This document shows, piece after piece, positions 48,779 through 58,946 of a DNA stretch of 64,000 nucleotides (position 1 is the first letter of the stretch; every line of letters starts with the position of its first letter). Position numbers and translations under genes: made by a program. The stretch is taken from the NCBI RefSeq assembly GCF_000612545.2, contig NZ_CP097800.1, positions 4,910,501 to 4,974,500 on the forward strand, read 5' to 3'. The notes below the pieces were generated by a model. It was not told where the DNA came from. It made no database searches and saw nothing but the letters and a program-made list of their open reading frames with translations. Source of the DNA: Streptomyces sp. PCS3-D2 (GTDB taxonomy: Bacteria > Actinomycetota > Actinomycetes > Streptomycetales > Streptomycetaceae).

Positions 48779-50110
48779 GTGTCGATTGCCGTTCCCGCAT
48801 CCTCCGTTCCTGCTCCCGCTCCTGCTGTTCCCACATCCGCCGCATCCGCCGCATCCGCCGTTCCTGATGGTCCCGCATCCGCCATCCCTGCCGTTTCCGC
48901 ACCTGCTCCCGCCCCCGCCGAACCCGGCCCGGCGGTCCGGGGCTCCGTGCGCCGGCCGCTCGCGGCCGCCCTGCTGGCCGCGGCCCTCGCCGCCGCGCCC
49001 GGAGCCCCGGCCTTCGCCGACTCCGGCCCGGTGGCGCCCCGAGCCCCGGAGGGCGCGAGCGCCGTGCTGGACGGTCTCAAGACGTACGGGGAAGCGGTCC
49101 TCCACGCCGGCGACGGATCGGTGCGGCACATCCCCGCCGGCCTGTACGAAATGCGGGTCGACGGCGGCGGGATGCTCCAGACCTACGGGGTCGGGGTCGA
49201 CGGCAACGCCCAGCCGCAGGCCCGGTACACCGAGAGCGGCTGGAGCGGCAGCGCGCTGGCGGGCAACGGGCAGGCCGGCCGGATCCGCTGGGTGCTGGAG
49301 CACTCCTACCCCCAGCTGAACGACCTGGCCGGGCTCGCCGAGGCGGCCGGGGCCGCGTCGCTCACCGCGGAGAGCGCGGCGGCCGGGACCCAGGTGGCGA
49401 TCTGGCGGCTCGCCGACGGGGCGCGGGTCGAGGCAGCGGACCCCTCCGCCGAGAAGCTCGCCGACTACCTCCAGCGGGCGGCCGGACAGAGACCGGAGCC
49501 GCCCGCCTCGCTGGCGCTCGACCCCGGCGACGTCTCGGGGCCGGTCGGCACGCGGCTCGGCCCGGTGACCGTGCGTACCGGCGCGCGCAGCGTTTCGGTC
49601 ATCCCGGACGCGGCGGCCGCGGCCATGGGCGTGCGCGTGCTGGATGCCGACGGGCAGCCGCTGACCTCGGCGGTCAACGGGAGCCGGATCTACTTCGAGG
49701 TGCCCGTGGGCACCCCCGACGGGACGGCCTCGGTGACCGTCCAGGGCGCCACCAGGGTGCCGGTCGGTCGGGTCTTCACCAGTGGCGTCCCCGCCCAGAC
49801 GCAGATCGTGGCCGGCTCCAGCGAGTCCGTGGCGACCGCCACGGCGTGGGCCGCCTGGCAGCTGGCCCCGGCGTCCGGGGCCGGCGCGGACCCGGCCCCC
49901 GCCCCGGCCCCGGGCAGTGGCGCGGAGGCGGTCGTGCTGGGCGCGCAGTCCGGGCCGCTCCCCGTCACCTCGCCGGACGAGGAACGGCTGGCGACCAGCG
50001 GCAGCTCGGCCGCCACGCCGGTCATCGCCTCCCTGGCGGTGGGCCTGGTCGTACTGGGCGGCCTGGTCGTCCTGCTGCTGCGCAAGCGCCCGCTCGACGA
50101 GGAGGAGTAG
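48779..50110 (+). CDS. Cell-wall-anchored thioester-domain-like (TQXA) surface protein lacking the thioester Cys
   Basis: A 443-residue surface protein. A long Ala/Pro/Ser-rich N-terminus precedes a signal core (RRPLAAALLAAALAAAPGAP, about 58-77). The TQXA thioester-domain pattern follows: AGLYEMRVDGGG, MLQTYGVGVDGNAQPQARY, ESGWS, and TQVAIWRL (about 204). The Cys expected after the Tyr in the first box is Gly (TYGVGVD), so no Cys-Gln bond can form there. Ig-like sequence follows, then LATSG, a membrane helix and RKRPLDEEE, a sortase-type signal differing from LAxTG. GTG 48779 has GGGGAAG upstream. Confidence 0.75.
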   Translation: MSIAVPASSVPAPAPAVPTSAASAASAVPDGPASAIPAVSAPAPAPAEPGPAVRGSVRRPLAAALLAAALAAAPGAPAFADSGPVAPRAPEGASAVLDGLKTYGEAVLHAGDGSVRHIPAGLYEMRVDGGGMLQTYGVGVDGNAQPQARYTESGWSGSALAGNGQAGRIRWVLEHSYPQLNDLAGLAEAAGAASLTAESAAAGTQVAIWRLADGARVEAADPSAEKLADYLQRAAGQRPEPPASLALDPGDVSGPVGTRLGPVTVRTGARSVSVIPDAAAAAMGVRVLDADGQPLTSAVNGSRIYFEVPVGTPDGTASVTVQGATRVPVGRVFTSGVPAQTQIVAGSSESVATATAWAAWQLAPASGAGADPAPAPAPGSGAEAVVLGAQSGPLPVTSPDEERLATSGSSAATPVIASLAVGLVVLGGLVVLLLRKRPLDEEE

Positions 50111-50192
50111 GACGAGGAGCAGCGGTGGAGGCAAGGCCGGCCCGCGGAGCGCCGGGCCGGTTGCGATGCGGGATCCGGGGTAGAGGCAGGAA

Positions 50193-51671
50193 ATGGTTGA
50201 TCAAGAACTGACCTGGACCGGCGCCTTCGCGCGGTGGGACCGCCGGCTGTTCGACGCCGTGGCCCGCAGGCACTGGCCCGGCGCCGACCGGGTGCTGCCG
50301 CGCCTGGGGCGGGCGGCGAACCACGGCGTTCTGTGGGGCGGGGCCGCCGCGGCCATCGCCGTCCTCGGATCGACCGGCGCGCGCAAGGCGGCCCTGCGCG
50401 GGGCCGCCTCGCTGGCCCTGGCCTCCGCGACCATCAACACCATCGGCAAGTGGTCCGTACGCCGCCCCCGGCCGTTGCTGGAGGGGGTGCCCGCGGTGCG
50501 GCAGCTGGCCGTGCAGCCGCACACCACCTCCTTCCCGTCCGGGCACTCGGCGTCCGCCTTCGCCTTCACCGCCGGCCTGGCGCTGGAGGCCCCCGCCCTG
50601 GGCGCCGCACTCGCCCCGGTCGCCGCGTCGGTGGCGTTCTCCCGGGTCTACACCGGCGTGCATTACCCCTCCGACGTCGTCGCGGGCGCGGCGCTGGGCG
50701 TCGCCGCCGCGTTCGTCGTACGCCGGCTCGCGCGGGACGTGAAGGAGGCCCGGGCCGTGCCGGGCGACGAGCCGAGGGCCGTCGGTGTCCCCGCGCTGCC
50801 CGACGGGGACGGGCTGACGGTGGTGGTCAACACCGCCTCGGGCACGGCCGCCGAGGTCCGCGAGGTACTGCGCACCCGCCTCCCCAAGGCCGAGGTCGTC
50901 GCATGCGAGGGCGCGGAGCTGCTTCCCGCACTGGCGGAGGCGGCCTCGCGCGCCGCCGTCCTCGGCGTGTGCGGCGGCGACGGCACGGTCAACGCGGCCG
51001 CAGGCGCCGCCCTGCGGGCCGGGGTGCCCCTGGCCGTGTTCCCCGGCGGCACGCTCAACCACTTCTCGCTCGACCTCGGTCTCGTCGGACCGGAGAGCAC
51101 CTGCGAGGCCCTGGAACACGGGGAGGCCGTCCACGTCGGCGTGGGCCGCTTCTCCCCGGGGCCCGGCCCCGACGGCGAGCCCGGCTACTTCCTGAACAAC
51201 TTCAGCATCGGCGCCTACCCGGAGCTGCTGCGCCACCGGCTGCGCTGGGGCCCGCGCATCGGCGGCGGCCCGGCCGCGCTGCTGGCCGCCTGGAAGGTCC
51301 TGCGCGCCGAGCGGCCCGTGCGGCTGCGCCTGGCCGGGCGGCCCCGGAGCGTCTGGCTGCTCTTCGCCGGCAACGGCACCTACCACGGCACCGGCCCCAC
51401 CCCCGGCCGCCGCGACAGCGTCGGCGAGGGCCTGCTCGACCTGCGGGTCGTCCACGGGGGCGGCCGGCCCGGACCCCGGCTGCTGGCCGCCGCCTTCGCC
51501 GGCCCGCTGAGCCGTTCCCCGGTCCACGCGGCCACTCACCTGCGGAGCCTGCGCGTCGGGGCGGTCCCCGAGGGCACGCCGCTCGCCTACGACGGTGAAT
51601 ACGCCAAGGCGCCGGGCGAGCTGGTCCTCGACACCCTCCCCGGCGCCCTCACGGTCTACCGCCCCCTCTGA
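50193..51671 (+). CDS. PAP2-phosphatase / diacylglycerol-kinase-like fusion protein
   Basis: A 492-residue two-domain lipid enzyme. Residues 1-185 form a PAP2 membrane phosphatase: KWSVRRPRP, PSGHSASAF and SRVYTGVHYPSDVVAG. Residues 205-492 form a DAGK/sphingosine-kinase catalytic domain with GVCGGDGTVNAAAG and PGGTLNHFSLDLG. One protein thus carries domains that remove and add lipid phosphate. It likely acts in phospholipid or lipid-carrier turnover at the membrane. AGGAAAT lies before ATG 50193. Such fusions are common in Streptomyces. Confidence 0.9.
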   Translation: MVDQELTWTGAFARWDRRLFDAVARRHWPGADRVLPRLGRAANHGVLWGGAAAAIAVLGSTGARKAALRGAASLALASATINTIGKWSVRRPRPLLEGVPAVRQLAVQPHTTSFPSGHSASAFAFTAGLALEAPALGAALAPVAASVAFSRVYTGVHYPSDVVAGAALGVAAAFVVRRLARDVKEARAVPGDEPRAVGVPALPDGDGLTVVVNTASGTAAEVREVLRTRLPKAEVVACEGAELLPALAEAASRAAVLGVCGGDGTVNAAAGAALRAGVPLAVFPGGTLNHFSLDLGLVGPESTCEALEHGEAVHVGVGRFSPGPGPDGEPGYFLNNFSIGAYPELLRHRLRWGPRIGGGPAALLAAWKVLRAERPVRLRLAGRPRSVWLLFAGNGTYHGTGPTPGRRDSVGEGLLDLRVVHGGGRPGPRLLAAAFAGPLSRSPVHAATHLRSLRVGAVPEGTPLAYDGEYAKAPGELVLDTLPGALTVYRPL

Positions 51672-51699
51672 CCTCCGGCCCGCCGTCGGGATCCGCCGC

Positions 51700-51927
51700 T
51701 CAGCCGGTCTCCCGGCGCCCGGGCGCCTTCCGGGTCCCGACCCCGACGCCGACGAGCGCCAGCCCCGCGGCGACGACGCCGAGGTAGGCGGCGGGCGGAA
51801 GGCCGGCGACCCGGTGCAGCCAGCCCCATTCCGTGCCGAAGAAGGTCTGCGAGGCGAAGCCGACGAGCCCCTGGGCCCCGACGACGTAGCCGATGTTCTC
51901 GACGGTGTATCCGATGGTTGTTCGCAC
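51700..51927 (-). CDS. Small membrane protein of unknown function
   Basis: A 75-residue protein with two hydrophobic segments (about 6-25 and 44-65, AAYLGVVAAGLALVGVGVG) and a short basic tail RKAPGRRETG. I recognise no family. It is on the minus strand between the fusion gene and ettA; its promoter region would overlap that of ettA. Upstream GGAGGG (GCGGGAGGGTTGATCC) gives a good SD. Confidence 0.62.
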   Translation of the reverse strand: MRTTIGYTVENIGYVVGAQGLVGFASQTFFGTEWGWLHRVAGLPPAAYLGVVAAGLALVGVGVGTRKAPGRRETG

Positions 51928-52119
51928 GGATCAACCCTCCCGCGGCGGTGCCGCGGGATCGTCCTCCGCAGGGCCGAGAACGCGGTAGGCCGAAGGATGC
52001 AGCCGCCGCGGGGGACGCCGCGGGCCCGGGGGCCCGGACCATACGGGTTTCCCCCGGGGTATGGACGCCTGGCAGTATGGGGTGTATCTGCCCACCATCG
52101 ATCTGCCGGACGGTTTCTC

Positions 52120-53784
<1,665 letters not shown>

Positions 53785-53801
53785 GGGCTGAGGTCACGGC
53801 C

Positions 53802-54251
53802 ATGGCCAGACACCAATACCGCTGCCCCCTGCGCTGGGCGGACATGGACGCCTTCGGGCACGTCAACAACGTCGTCTTCCTCCGCTACCTGGAGGAGGCG
53901 CGGATCGACTTCATGTTCCGCCTCGCGCCGGGGGAGGGCAGCGAGTCCTTCACGGGCGGATCCGTCGTCGCCCGCCACGAGATCGACTACAAGCTGCCCC
54001 TCGTGCACCGTCACGAGCCCGTCCTCATCGAATCCTGGGTGACCCGGATAGGCGCGGCCTCCCTGACCATCCGCTACGAGGTCAAGGACGAGGCGACCGA
54101 GGACCGGCCCGAGACCGTCTACGTGCGTGCGGAGACCGTGGTCGTGCCCTACAACCTCGCCGCGGGCCGGCCGCGCCGCATCACGGCGGAGGAGAGGCAC
54201 TTCCTGGAGGAGTACCTCGACGAGCCGCGTTCCGAGGCCATCGCGGCATGA
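53802..54251 (+). CDS. Acyl-CoA thioesterase, 4HBT hotdog family
   Basis: A 149-residue hotdog-fold thioesterase: DMDAFGHVNNVVFLRYLEEA is the 4HBT active-site segment, with catalytic Asp/His region, followed by VARHEIDYKLPLVHR. It would hydrolyse acyl-CoA esters of unknown chain. It starts 17 bases after ettA and overlaps the next gene by ATGA, so it belongs to an ettA operon. Confidence 0.88.
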   Translation: MARHQYRCPLRWADMDAFGHVNNVVFLRYLEEARIDFMFRLAPGEGSESFTGGSVVARHEIDYKLPLVHRHEPVLIESWVTRIGAASLTIRYEVKDEATEDRPETVYVRAETVVVPYNLAAGRPRRITAEERHFLEEYLDEPRSEAIAA

Positions 54252-54997
54252 ACGAGCAGCTGCGCTTCGCCGATCCCGGGGAGGCGGCGGACCTCGCCGC
54301 CTTCCTGGGCCGGCTGGTGCACTACGACCGCGCCGCCGCCGTCCGCCTCCAGGGGGCACCGCTCGCGCCGCAGGCCGCGGGCGGGGGCGGCGGCGCGCTC
54401 GGCGTGTTCGGACGCCCGCCCTCCTTCGAGGTCCTGGCCATTCGCACCGTGCGGCTGGCCGTCCCCGTGGCGGCGCCGCTGGACGTGACCGTGTCCGCCG
54501 GGGAGCTCCTGGAATCCGTGGACGAGGCCGCGGCCGGAGCCACCGTGCCCGGGCCGGTCACCGGCCCGCCCTGGACCGGGGTGCTCCCGCCCCGCGGCGG
54601 CTGGCGGCAGCTGCCGGGGCTGCCCGGCACCGAGGCGATCGCCCAGGCCGTGGCGGCCTCCGTCACCGAGTTCCGGGCCCGTGACGAGGCCCTGCCCGCC
54701 CAGCACCGGACCCGGTCCGAGCGCGACCGCATCGGCCGCGAGATCTGGTCCCGCACCCTGGGCGACACCGAGCTCCCGCTGCGCGTCGCGCACGCCGCGC
54801 AGTCCCTGGGCTTCCTGCGGCCGGTACGCGCCGCGGTGTCCGCTTCGGCGTCCGCGTCCGCGTCCGCCGCGTCCGATCCCGTGGCGCTGCTCGCCTCCGG
54901 GAGCTGGCTGCGCCTGCGCACGCCGTACGGCTCGGTCGCCACCCGCCGTCCCGGCGCCACCGGCGGCCTCGGCGCCTTCCGGGTCAGCCCCCGCTGA
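54248..54997 (+). CDS. Conserved hypothetical protein downstream of the thioesterase
   Basis: A 249-residue soluble protein (EQLRFADPGEAADLAAFLGR, VHYDRAAAVRLQG). It includes a Gly-rich loop (AAGGGGGALGVFG), PPWTGVLPPRGGWRQL and an Ala/Ser dipeptide repeat (SASASASASAAS) before a C-terminal GSWLRLRTPYGSVATRR. No domain is recognised. Translational coupling with the thioesterase (ATGA) and conservation of such pairs in Streptomyces suggest a shared role. Confidence in coding is high because of the overlap and codon bias. Confidence 0.78.
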   Translation: MNEQLRFADPGEAADLAAFLGRLVHYDRAAAVRLQGAPLAPQAAGGGGGALGVFGRPPSFEVLAIRTVRLAVPVAAPLDVTVSAGELLESVDEAAAGATVPGPVTGPPWTGVLPPRGGWRQLPGLPGTEAIAQAVAASVTEFRARDEALPAQHRTRSERDRIGREIWSRTLGDTELPLRVAHAAQSLGFLRPVRAAVSASASASASAASDPVALLASGSWLRLRTPYGSVATRRPGATGGLGAFRVSPR

Positions 54998-55072
54998 GCC
55001 CGCCCCCGACGGGGCCCGGGCCCTGCGGTCGGCGTCCCGACCGGCCCGCCGCGCCGGTCCGCCGGACCATCC

Positions 55073-55477
55073 CTAGCCCGCCGTGTTGATCATCGACGCG
55101 GCGGCGTACGTGAGGTACTTCCACAGCTGCGCCTCGTGCTCCGGCGCCAGGCCCAGCTCGTCCAGCGCCACCCGCATGTGCTTCAGCCATGCGTCGTGAG
55201 CCGCCGAGTCCACCGTGAACGGTGCGTGCCGCATCCGCAGGCGCGGGTGCCCGCGGTGTCGGCTGTAGGTGGTCGGACCGCCCCAGTACTGCATCAGGAA
55301 CAGCGCGAACCGCTCCTCGGCCGGACCGAGGTCCTCCTCGGGGTACATCGGGCGCAGTAGCGGGTCCTCCGCGACTCCTTGGTAGAAGCGCCGCACGAGG
55401 CGGCGGAAGGTGTCCTCGCCACCCACCTGCTCGTAGAAGGTCTGCTCCTGAAGGCCGCCCCGCGGAATCTCATTCAC
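55073..55477 (-). CDS. glbO: Group II truncated haemoglobin (trHbO)
   Basis: A 134-residue 2-on-2 globin: EQVGGEDTFRRLVRRFYQGV at the N-terminus, LFLMQYWGGPTTYSRHRGHP, RMRHAPF with the proximal His, and HDAWLKHMRVAL with the group II Trp. It binds haem and O2/NO and probably protects respiration or detoxifies NO. Alone on the minus strand between the thioesterase unit and the methyltransferase gene. Confidence 0.94.
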   Translation of the reverse strand: MNEIPRGGLQEQTFYEQVGGEDTFRRLVRRFYQGVAEDPLLRPMYPEEDLGPAEERFALFLMQYWGGPTTYSRHRGHPRLRMRHAPFTVDSAAHDAWLKHMRVALDELGLAPEHEAQLWKYLTYAAASMINTAG

Positions 55478-55559
55478 CCGACCATCGTCTCAGACGCCCG
55501 GCACCGCCCGGAGGCCCTTCGCGCTCGCACCCGGCGGCCGGGCGCAGGACAGTGGAGGC

Positions 55560-56549
55560 ATGGGCGCACACACCGCACGCACGGGGACGCGTGACCTGCG
55601 CGAGACGGCGCACGCCGCCCAGGTGCGGGAGCTGACCGCGGCCGGCGTGCTGGAGGACCCGCGCTGGCGGGCCGCGTTCGCGGCCGTGCCCCGGCACGTC
55701 TTCGTCCCGTACTTCTGGTCCGACCGCGGCGCCGGCCAGGAACGGCTCTGGGCCGAGGACCCCGACCCGGAGATCCGGGCCCGATGGCTGCGCGGCGTCT
55801 ACGCCGACACCCCACTGGCCACCCGGCTGCGCGACGGCCGCCTGGTCTCCTCCAGCAGCCAGCCCTCGCTGATGGCGAAGATGCTGGCCGCGCTCGACGT
55901 GCGCGACGGCGACGACGTCCTGGAGATCGGCGCGGGCACCGGCTACAACGCGGCCCTGCTCTGCCACCGCCTCGGCGACGAGCACGTCACGACCGTGGAC
56001 CTGGACGAGGAGATCACCGAGTCCGCCCGGGCGCACCTGGCCCGGCTCGGATACCACCCGGCCGTGGTGACCGGCGACGGCGCCCGCGGCTGCCCCGCCC
56101 GGGCCCCCTTCGACCGGATCCTGGTGACGTGCACGCTCCCGCTGGTTCCGCACGCCTGGCTCGGACAGTGCCGGCCGGGGGCGCGCATCCTCGCCCCGCT
56201 GTCGACCGGGCTGATCGCGCTCACGGTGCGGGACGCCGAATCCGCCGAGGGCCGCTTCCTGCACACCGCGGCCTACTTCGTCCCGCTGCGCGGGGCCACG
56301 GCCGTACCGCCGCCCGACCGGATGGCGATGGTCCGCGGCCTTCCCTACGAACTGGTGGAGAACGAGCGCTTCCAGTTCATGCTCGTGCTGACCGCCGGGG
56401 TGCTGACCCCCCGGGAAGCGCTGGACCTATGGCGCAGCGAGGGCCGTCCGGCCCGCGAACGCTTCGGGGTATCGGTCGGCCCGGAGGGCCAGTGGTCGTG
56501 GCTGGACGATCCCCAGGGGCCCTACGTATGGCCCCTGGGGGAGGCGTGA
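55560..56549 (+). CDS. PCMT-like SAM-dependent methyltransferase
   Basis: A 329-residue protein of the protein-L-isoaspartate O-methyltransferase family. The N-terminal region has VPRHVFVPYF, then SSSSQPSLMAKMLAAL (substrate loop) and the SAM site VLEIGAGTGYNAALLCHRLG. A C-terminal extension of about 100 residues exceeds the roughly 210-residue repair enzyme, so its substrate may differ, for example a peptide maturation or macromolecule target. No lanthipeptide genes are nearby. Its last codons contain an 11-bp inverted repeat, and the converging FHA gene ends directly after its stop. Confidence 0.85.
   Translation: MGAHTARTGTRDLRETAHAAQVRELTAAGVLEDPRWRAAFAAVPRHVFVPYFWSDRGAGQERLWAEDPDPEIRARWLRGVYADTPLATRLRDGRLVSSSSQPSLMAKMLAALDVRDGDDVLEIGAGTGYNAALLCHRLGDEHVTTVDLDEEITESARAHLARLGYHPAVVTGDGARGCPARAPFDRILVTCTLPLVPHAWLGQCRPGARILAPLSTGLIALTVRDAESAEGRFLHTAAYFVPLRGATAVPPPDRMAMVRGLPYELVENERFQFMLVLTAGVLTPREALDLWRSEGRPARERFGVSVGPEGQWSWLDDPQGPYVWPLGEA
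56512..56541. terminator. Inverted repeat inside the 3' end of the methyltransferase gene
   Basis: CCCCAGGGGCC and GGCCCCTGGGG form a perfect 11-bp stem with an 8-base loop, within the final codons of the plus-strand gene and just after the stop of the minus-strand gene. With no intergenic space, it probably serves as terminator for both. Confidence 0.6.
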
Positions 56550-57542
56550 TCAGCCGCGACGGATGGTGATGGTCGTCCAGGCGCCCACGTGGACCCGGTC
56601 GCCGTCGGCGAGCGGCACCGGGACGTAGGGCTGGATCGGGTCCTCGCCGCCGTTGATGGTGGTGCCGTTGGTGGAGTTCTGATCCACCACGGCCCAGCTC
56701 CGGTCGGGCTGCTGCACCAGCACTGCGTGCTGGTGGGAGACGCCCGGGTCCTCCGGGGGCACCGACAGGTCGATGTCGGGGGACTCGCCCGTGGAGGCGC
56801 GGCGGCGGCCGATGGTGATCTGCCCGCCGGACAGCGGGAGGTGCTGCTCCGGTGAGTACGCGGGCAGGTTGAGCCCGGTCGCCTCGGGCCCGCTGCGCTG
56901 CATCATCGCCATGAAGTACGAGCGGTCCGGGCCGATCGTCGCGGTCCAGGACCCGCTCTGGGACGGCAGGGGCTGGTACGCCGGGCTCTGGGGCTGCTGC
57001 CGGTACTCCTGCTGGTACTCCCGCTGGTGTTGGGGCGGGGGCTGCTGCTGGTACTGGGGCTGCGGGGCCTGCTGGTAAGCCGGCGGCGGCTCGTGCGCGG
57101 GCGGCTGCAGCAGCCAGTCGTCCTCGCGGTGCAGCGGCTCGGCTGGGCGGTTGACCCGGGACGGCCGCGAGCCCTGGTAGTCGAAGTGGTCCTGCGTGTA
57201 CGGCCCCGGCACGGGCGGCGGAGGCGTGCCGCCGGGACGGGATCCCGCGGCACCCGCGCCGGGCGGCGGCCCCGTGTCCCCGGCCGGCGGCGGCGTGTAC
57301 GAGGTCGCCGAACGGGTCAGGAAGTTGTACCGGCATTCCTCGCAGAACGGGGCCATGGCCTCGCGCGGGGTCCGGCACTGCGGGCAGAGCTCTGCCTGGG
57401 CGGTCGGCTCACCGGCGGTCGGGGGGAAGCCGTAGCCGTAGGAAGGCACCGCGGGGGGTCCCTCCGGGGTACCCATGCGGTGGCCGCAGACCTCGCACCA
57501 GTCGTCGGAGGCGGACTGGTGCCCGTTCGGGCAGGTCGGCAT
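56550..57542 (-). CDS. FHA-domain protein with zinc ribbons
   Basis: A 330-residue protein. It starts with Cys pairs (CPNGHQSASDDWCEVCGHRM, then LCPQCRTPRE and FCEECRYNF) forming zinc ribbons. A long Pro/Gln/Tyr-rich linker follows, ending in an FHA domain (ITIGRRRASTGESPDIDLS, GVSHQHAVLV, NSTNGTTINGG). FHA domains bind phospho-Thr, so it is a likely target or reader of the PknG-type kinase in the same cluster. ATG 57542 begins at the first zinc ribbon; ATG 57575 is an alternative. Confidence 0.9.
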   Translation of the reverse strand: MPTCPNGHQSASDDWCEVCGHRMGTPEGPPAVPSYGYGFPPTAGEPTAQAELCPQCRTPREAMAPFCEECRYNFLTRSATSYTPPPAGDTGPPPGAGAAGSRPGGTPPPPVPGPYTQDHFDYQGSRPSRVNRPAEPLHREDDWLLQPPAHEPPPAYQQAPQPQYQQQPPPQHQREYQQEYRQQPQSPAYQPLPSQSGSWTATIGPDRSYFMAMMQRSGPEATGLNLPAYSPEQHLPLSGGQITIGRRRASTGESPDIDLSVPPEDPGVSHQHAVLVQQPDRSWAVVDQNSTNGTTINGGEDPIQPYVPVPLADGDRVHVGAWTTITIRRG

Positions 57543-57587
57543 GGCGGCTCTTCCCCCTTCTTCTCCCTGCGTCATCGCGGGAGGCTC

Positions 57588-58913
57588 TCAGGACTTCTTC
57601 ACTCGGACGGTCTGCGTCGAACGTGTTTCGAGAGTCATCTCGTCGGCGTCGGCGACCTTCGCTTTCAGCCGCACAGTACCTGCCACCGCGTCCACCACAT
57701 CCACCACCTTCGACAGGAGCCGTGCTGTGTCGGCGTTGCCGGAGGCGCTCGCCAGTTGTACCGCCCGTCCGAGTTTGGCCGTGGCGCCGTCGACATCGCC
57801 CATTTTGCGGGCTTCGAGGCCCTGCTGGATAGCCTGCGCCAGCTCCGCCTGCCCGGTGTAGTGGGCGACCTGCGGGTTGATCGCGGTGGACGCGGCCAGG
57901 TCGTCCGTCCACACCGCGCGCACCAGGCCCTGGGCTAGGACGGCCTCGGGCTCGCCGCCCGTCGCGGGCCGGACCAGTGTGACGCGGGAGGCGAGCATCT
58001 CCTGGCCGACGGCCGCACCGGGGACGCGCACGCACACGTGGTACTCGCGGGACTCGTCCCCCCACGATCCGGTCGGGTAGTCGCCCGCGCGCGGGCCCGT
58101 GTCGGTGCGCCGGTCGGTGAGGTTGTGGACGGTCGGCGCGACCTGCTTGACGTACTGGATCTCCGCGCCGACCGGGGTCCACAGCCGCAAGGAGACGTCC
58201 GCGACCTCCTTGCCCATGACGTTCTCCATCATGCGCGTGAAGTCCTCGGTGAGGTGGGCCGGATCGGCCACGATGTCGGCGGAGCCGAGCAGCGCACTCG
58301 CGATGCCGGTGACCTCCTTCACCTCCCAGTCGGTGCCCACACCGCGGGCGTCGCAGGTGAAACGGCCCGCGCAGGCGTCGAGGGCGGCGCGCAGGACGGC
58401 CGGCTCCTCGTGCTCGTTGCGTCCGTCGGTGAGCAGGATGCCGTGGCGGATGGCGGCAGGGGAGCCGCGCAGCAGGCCGTCGGCCAGCCGCAGCCAGGTG
58501 CCGATGGCGGTGCCGCCGCCGGCGCTCAGGCCGCGCAAGGCCTCCTTGGCCCGGGCGCGGGTGGAGGCGTCGGCGACGGCGAGGCGGCCCTGGCCCGGGT
58601 AGACCTCTTTGGCCACGTGCGTGCCGGCGACCACCGCGAAGGCAGTGCCGTCGCGCAGGGTGTCGACGGCCGCCGCGGTGGCCTCGCGGGCGCCGCGCAT
58701 CTTCTCCGCCGGGTACTCCATGGAACCGGAGCAGTCGACCATGATCACGACGGCTGCCGTGCCGTCGGCGGACGTGCCGCGGGTGACGCTCCCGCCGCCG
58801 GTGGCGGTGACGGTGACGATGGCGTGGACGTCCCGCCCGCCTTCGGGCAGGAACTCGTTCTGGTACACGTCCACGCTGAAGCGCGGTGCGCTCGGCTTGG
58901 CGAAGTTCGCCAT
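57588..58913 (-). CDS. VWA-domain protein of the kinase cluster
   Basis: A 441-residue protein with a von Willebrand A domain (about 50-225). The MIDAS motif DCSGS is in VVIMVDCSGSMEYPAEK, and the distal Thr/Asp residues lie in GGGTAIGTWL and LLTDGRNEH, so metal-dependent ligand binding is expected. The C-terminal half is beta-rich followed by a helical tail (LEARKMGDVDGATAKLGRAV). No signal peptide. Positioned between phosphatase and FHA genes, 12 bases from the SD of the latter, it is part of one operon. Confidence 0.88.
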   Translation of the reverse strand: MANFAKPSAPRFSVDVYQNEFLPEGGRDVHAIVTVTATGGGSVTRGTSADGTAAVVIMVDCSGSMEYPAEKMRGAREATAAAVDTLRDGTAFAVVAGTHVAKEVYPGQGRLAVADASTRARAKEALRGLSAGGGTAIGTWLRLADGLLRGSPAAIRHGILLTDGRNEHEEPAVLRAALDACAGRFTCDARGVGTDWEVKEVTGIASALLGSADIVADPAHLTEDFTRMMENVMGKEVADVSLRLWTPVGAEIQYVKQVAPTVHNLTDRRTDTGPRAGDYPTGSWGDESREYHVCVRVPGAAVGQEMLASRVTLVRPATGGEPEAVLAQGLVRAVWTDDLAASTAINPQVAHYTGQAELAQAIQQGLEARKMGDVDGATAKLGRAVQLASASGNADTARLLSKVVDVVDAVAGTVRLKAKVADADEMTLETRSTQTVRVKKS

Positions 58914-58946
58914 CGGCTGGACTCCTAGAGGGCTCGGGCAGGCGGG

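Noticed and set aside
55560-56549. Lanthipeptide-type or graspetide O-methyltransferase in a biosynthetic cluster
   Set aside because: No precursor peptide, ATP-grasp or lanthionine enzyme genes are adjacent.
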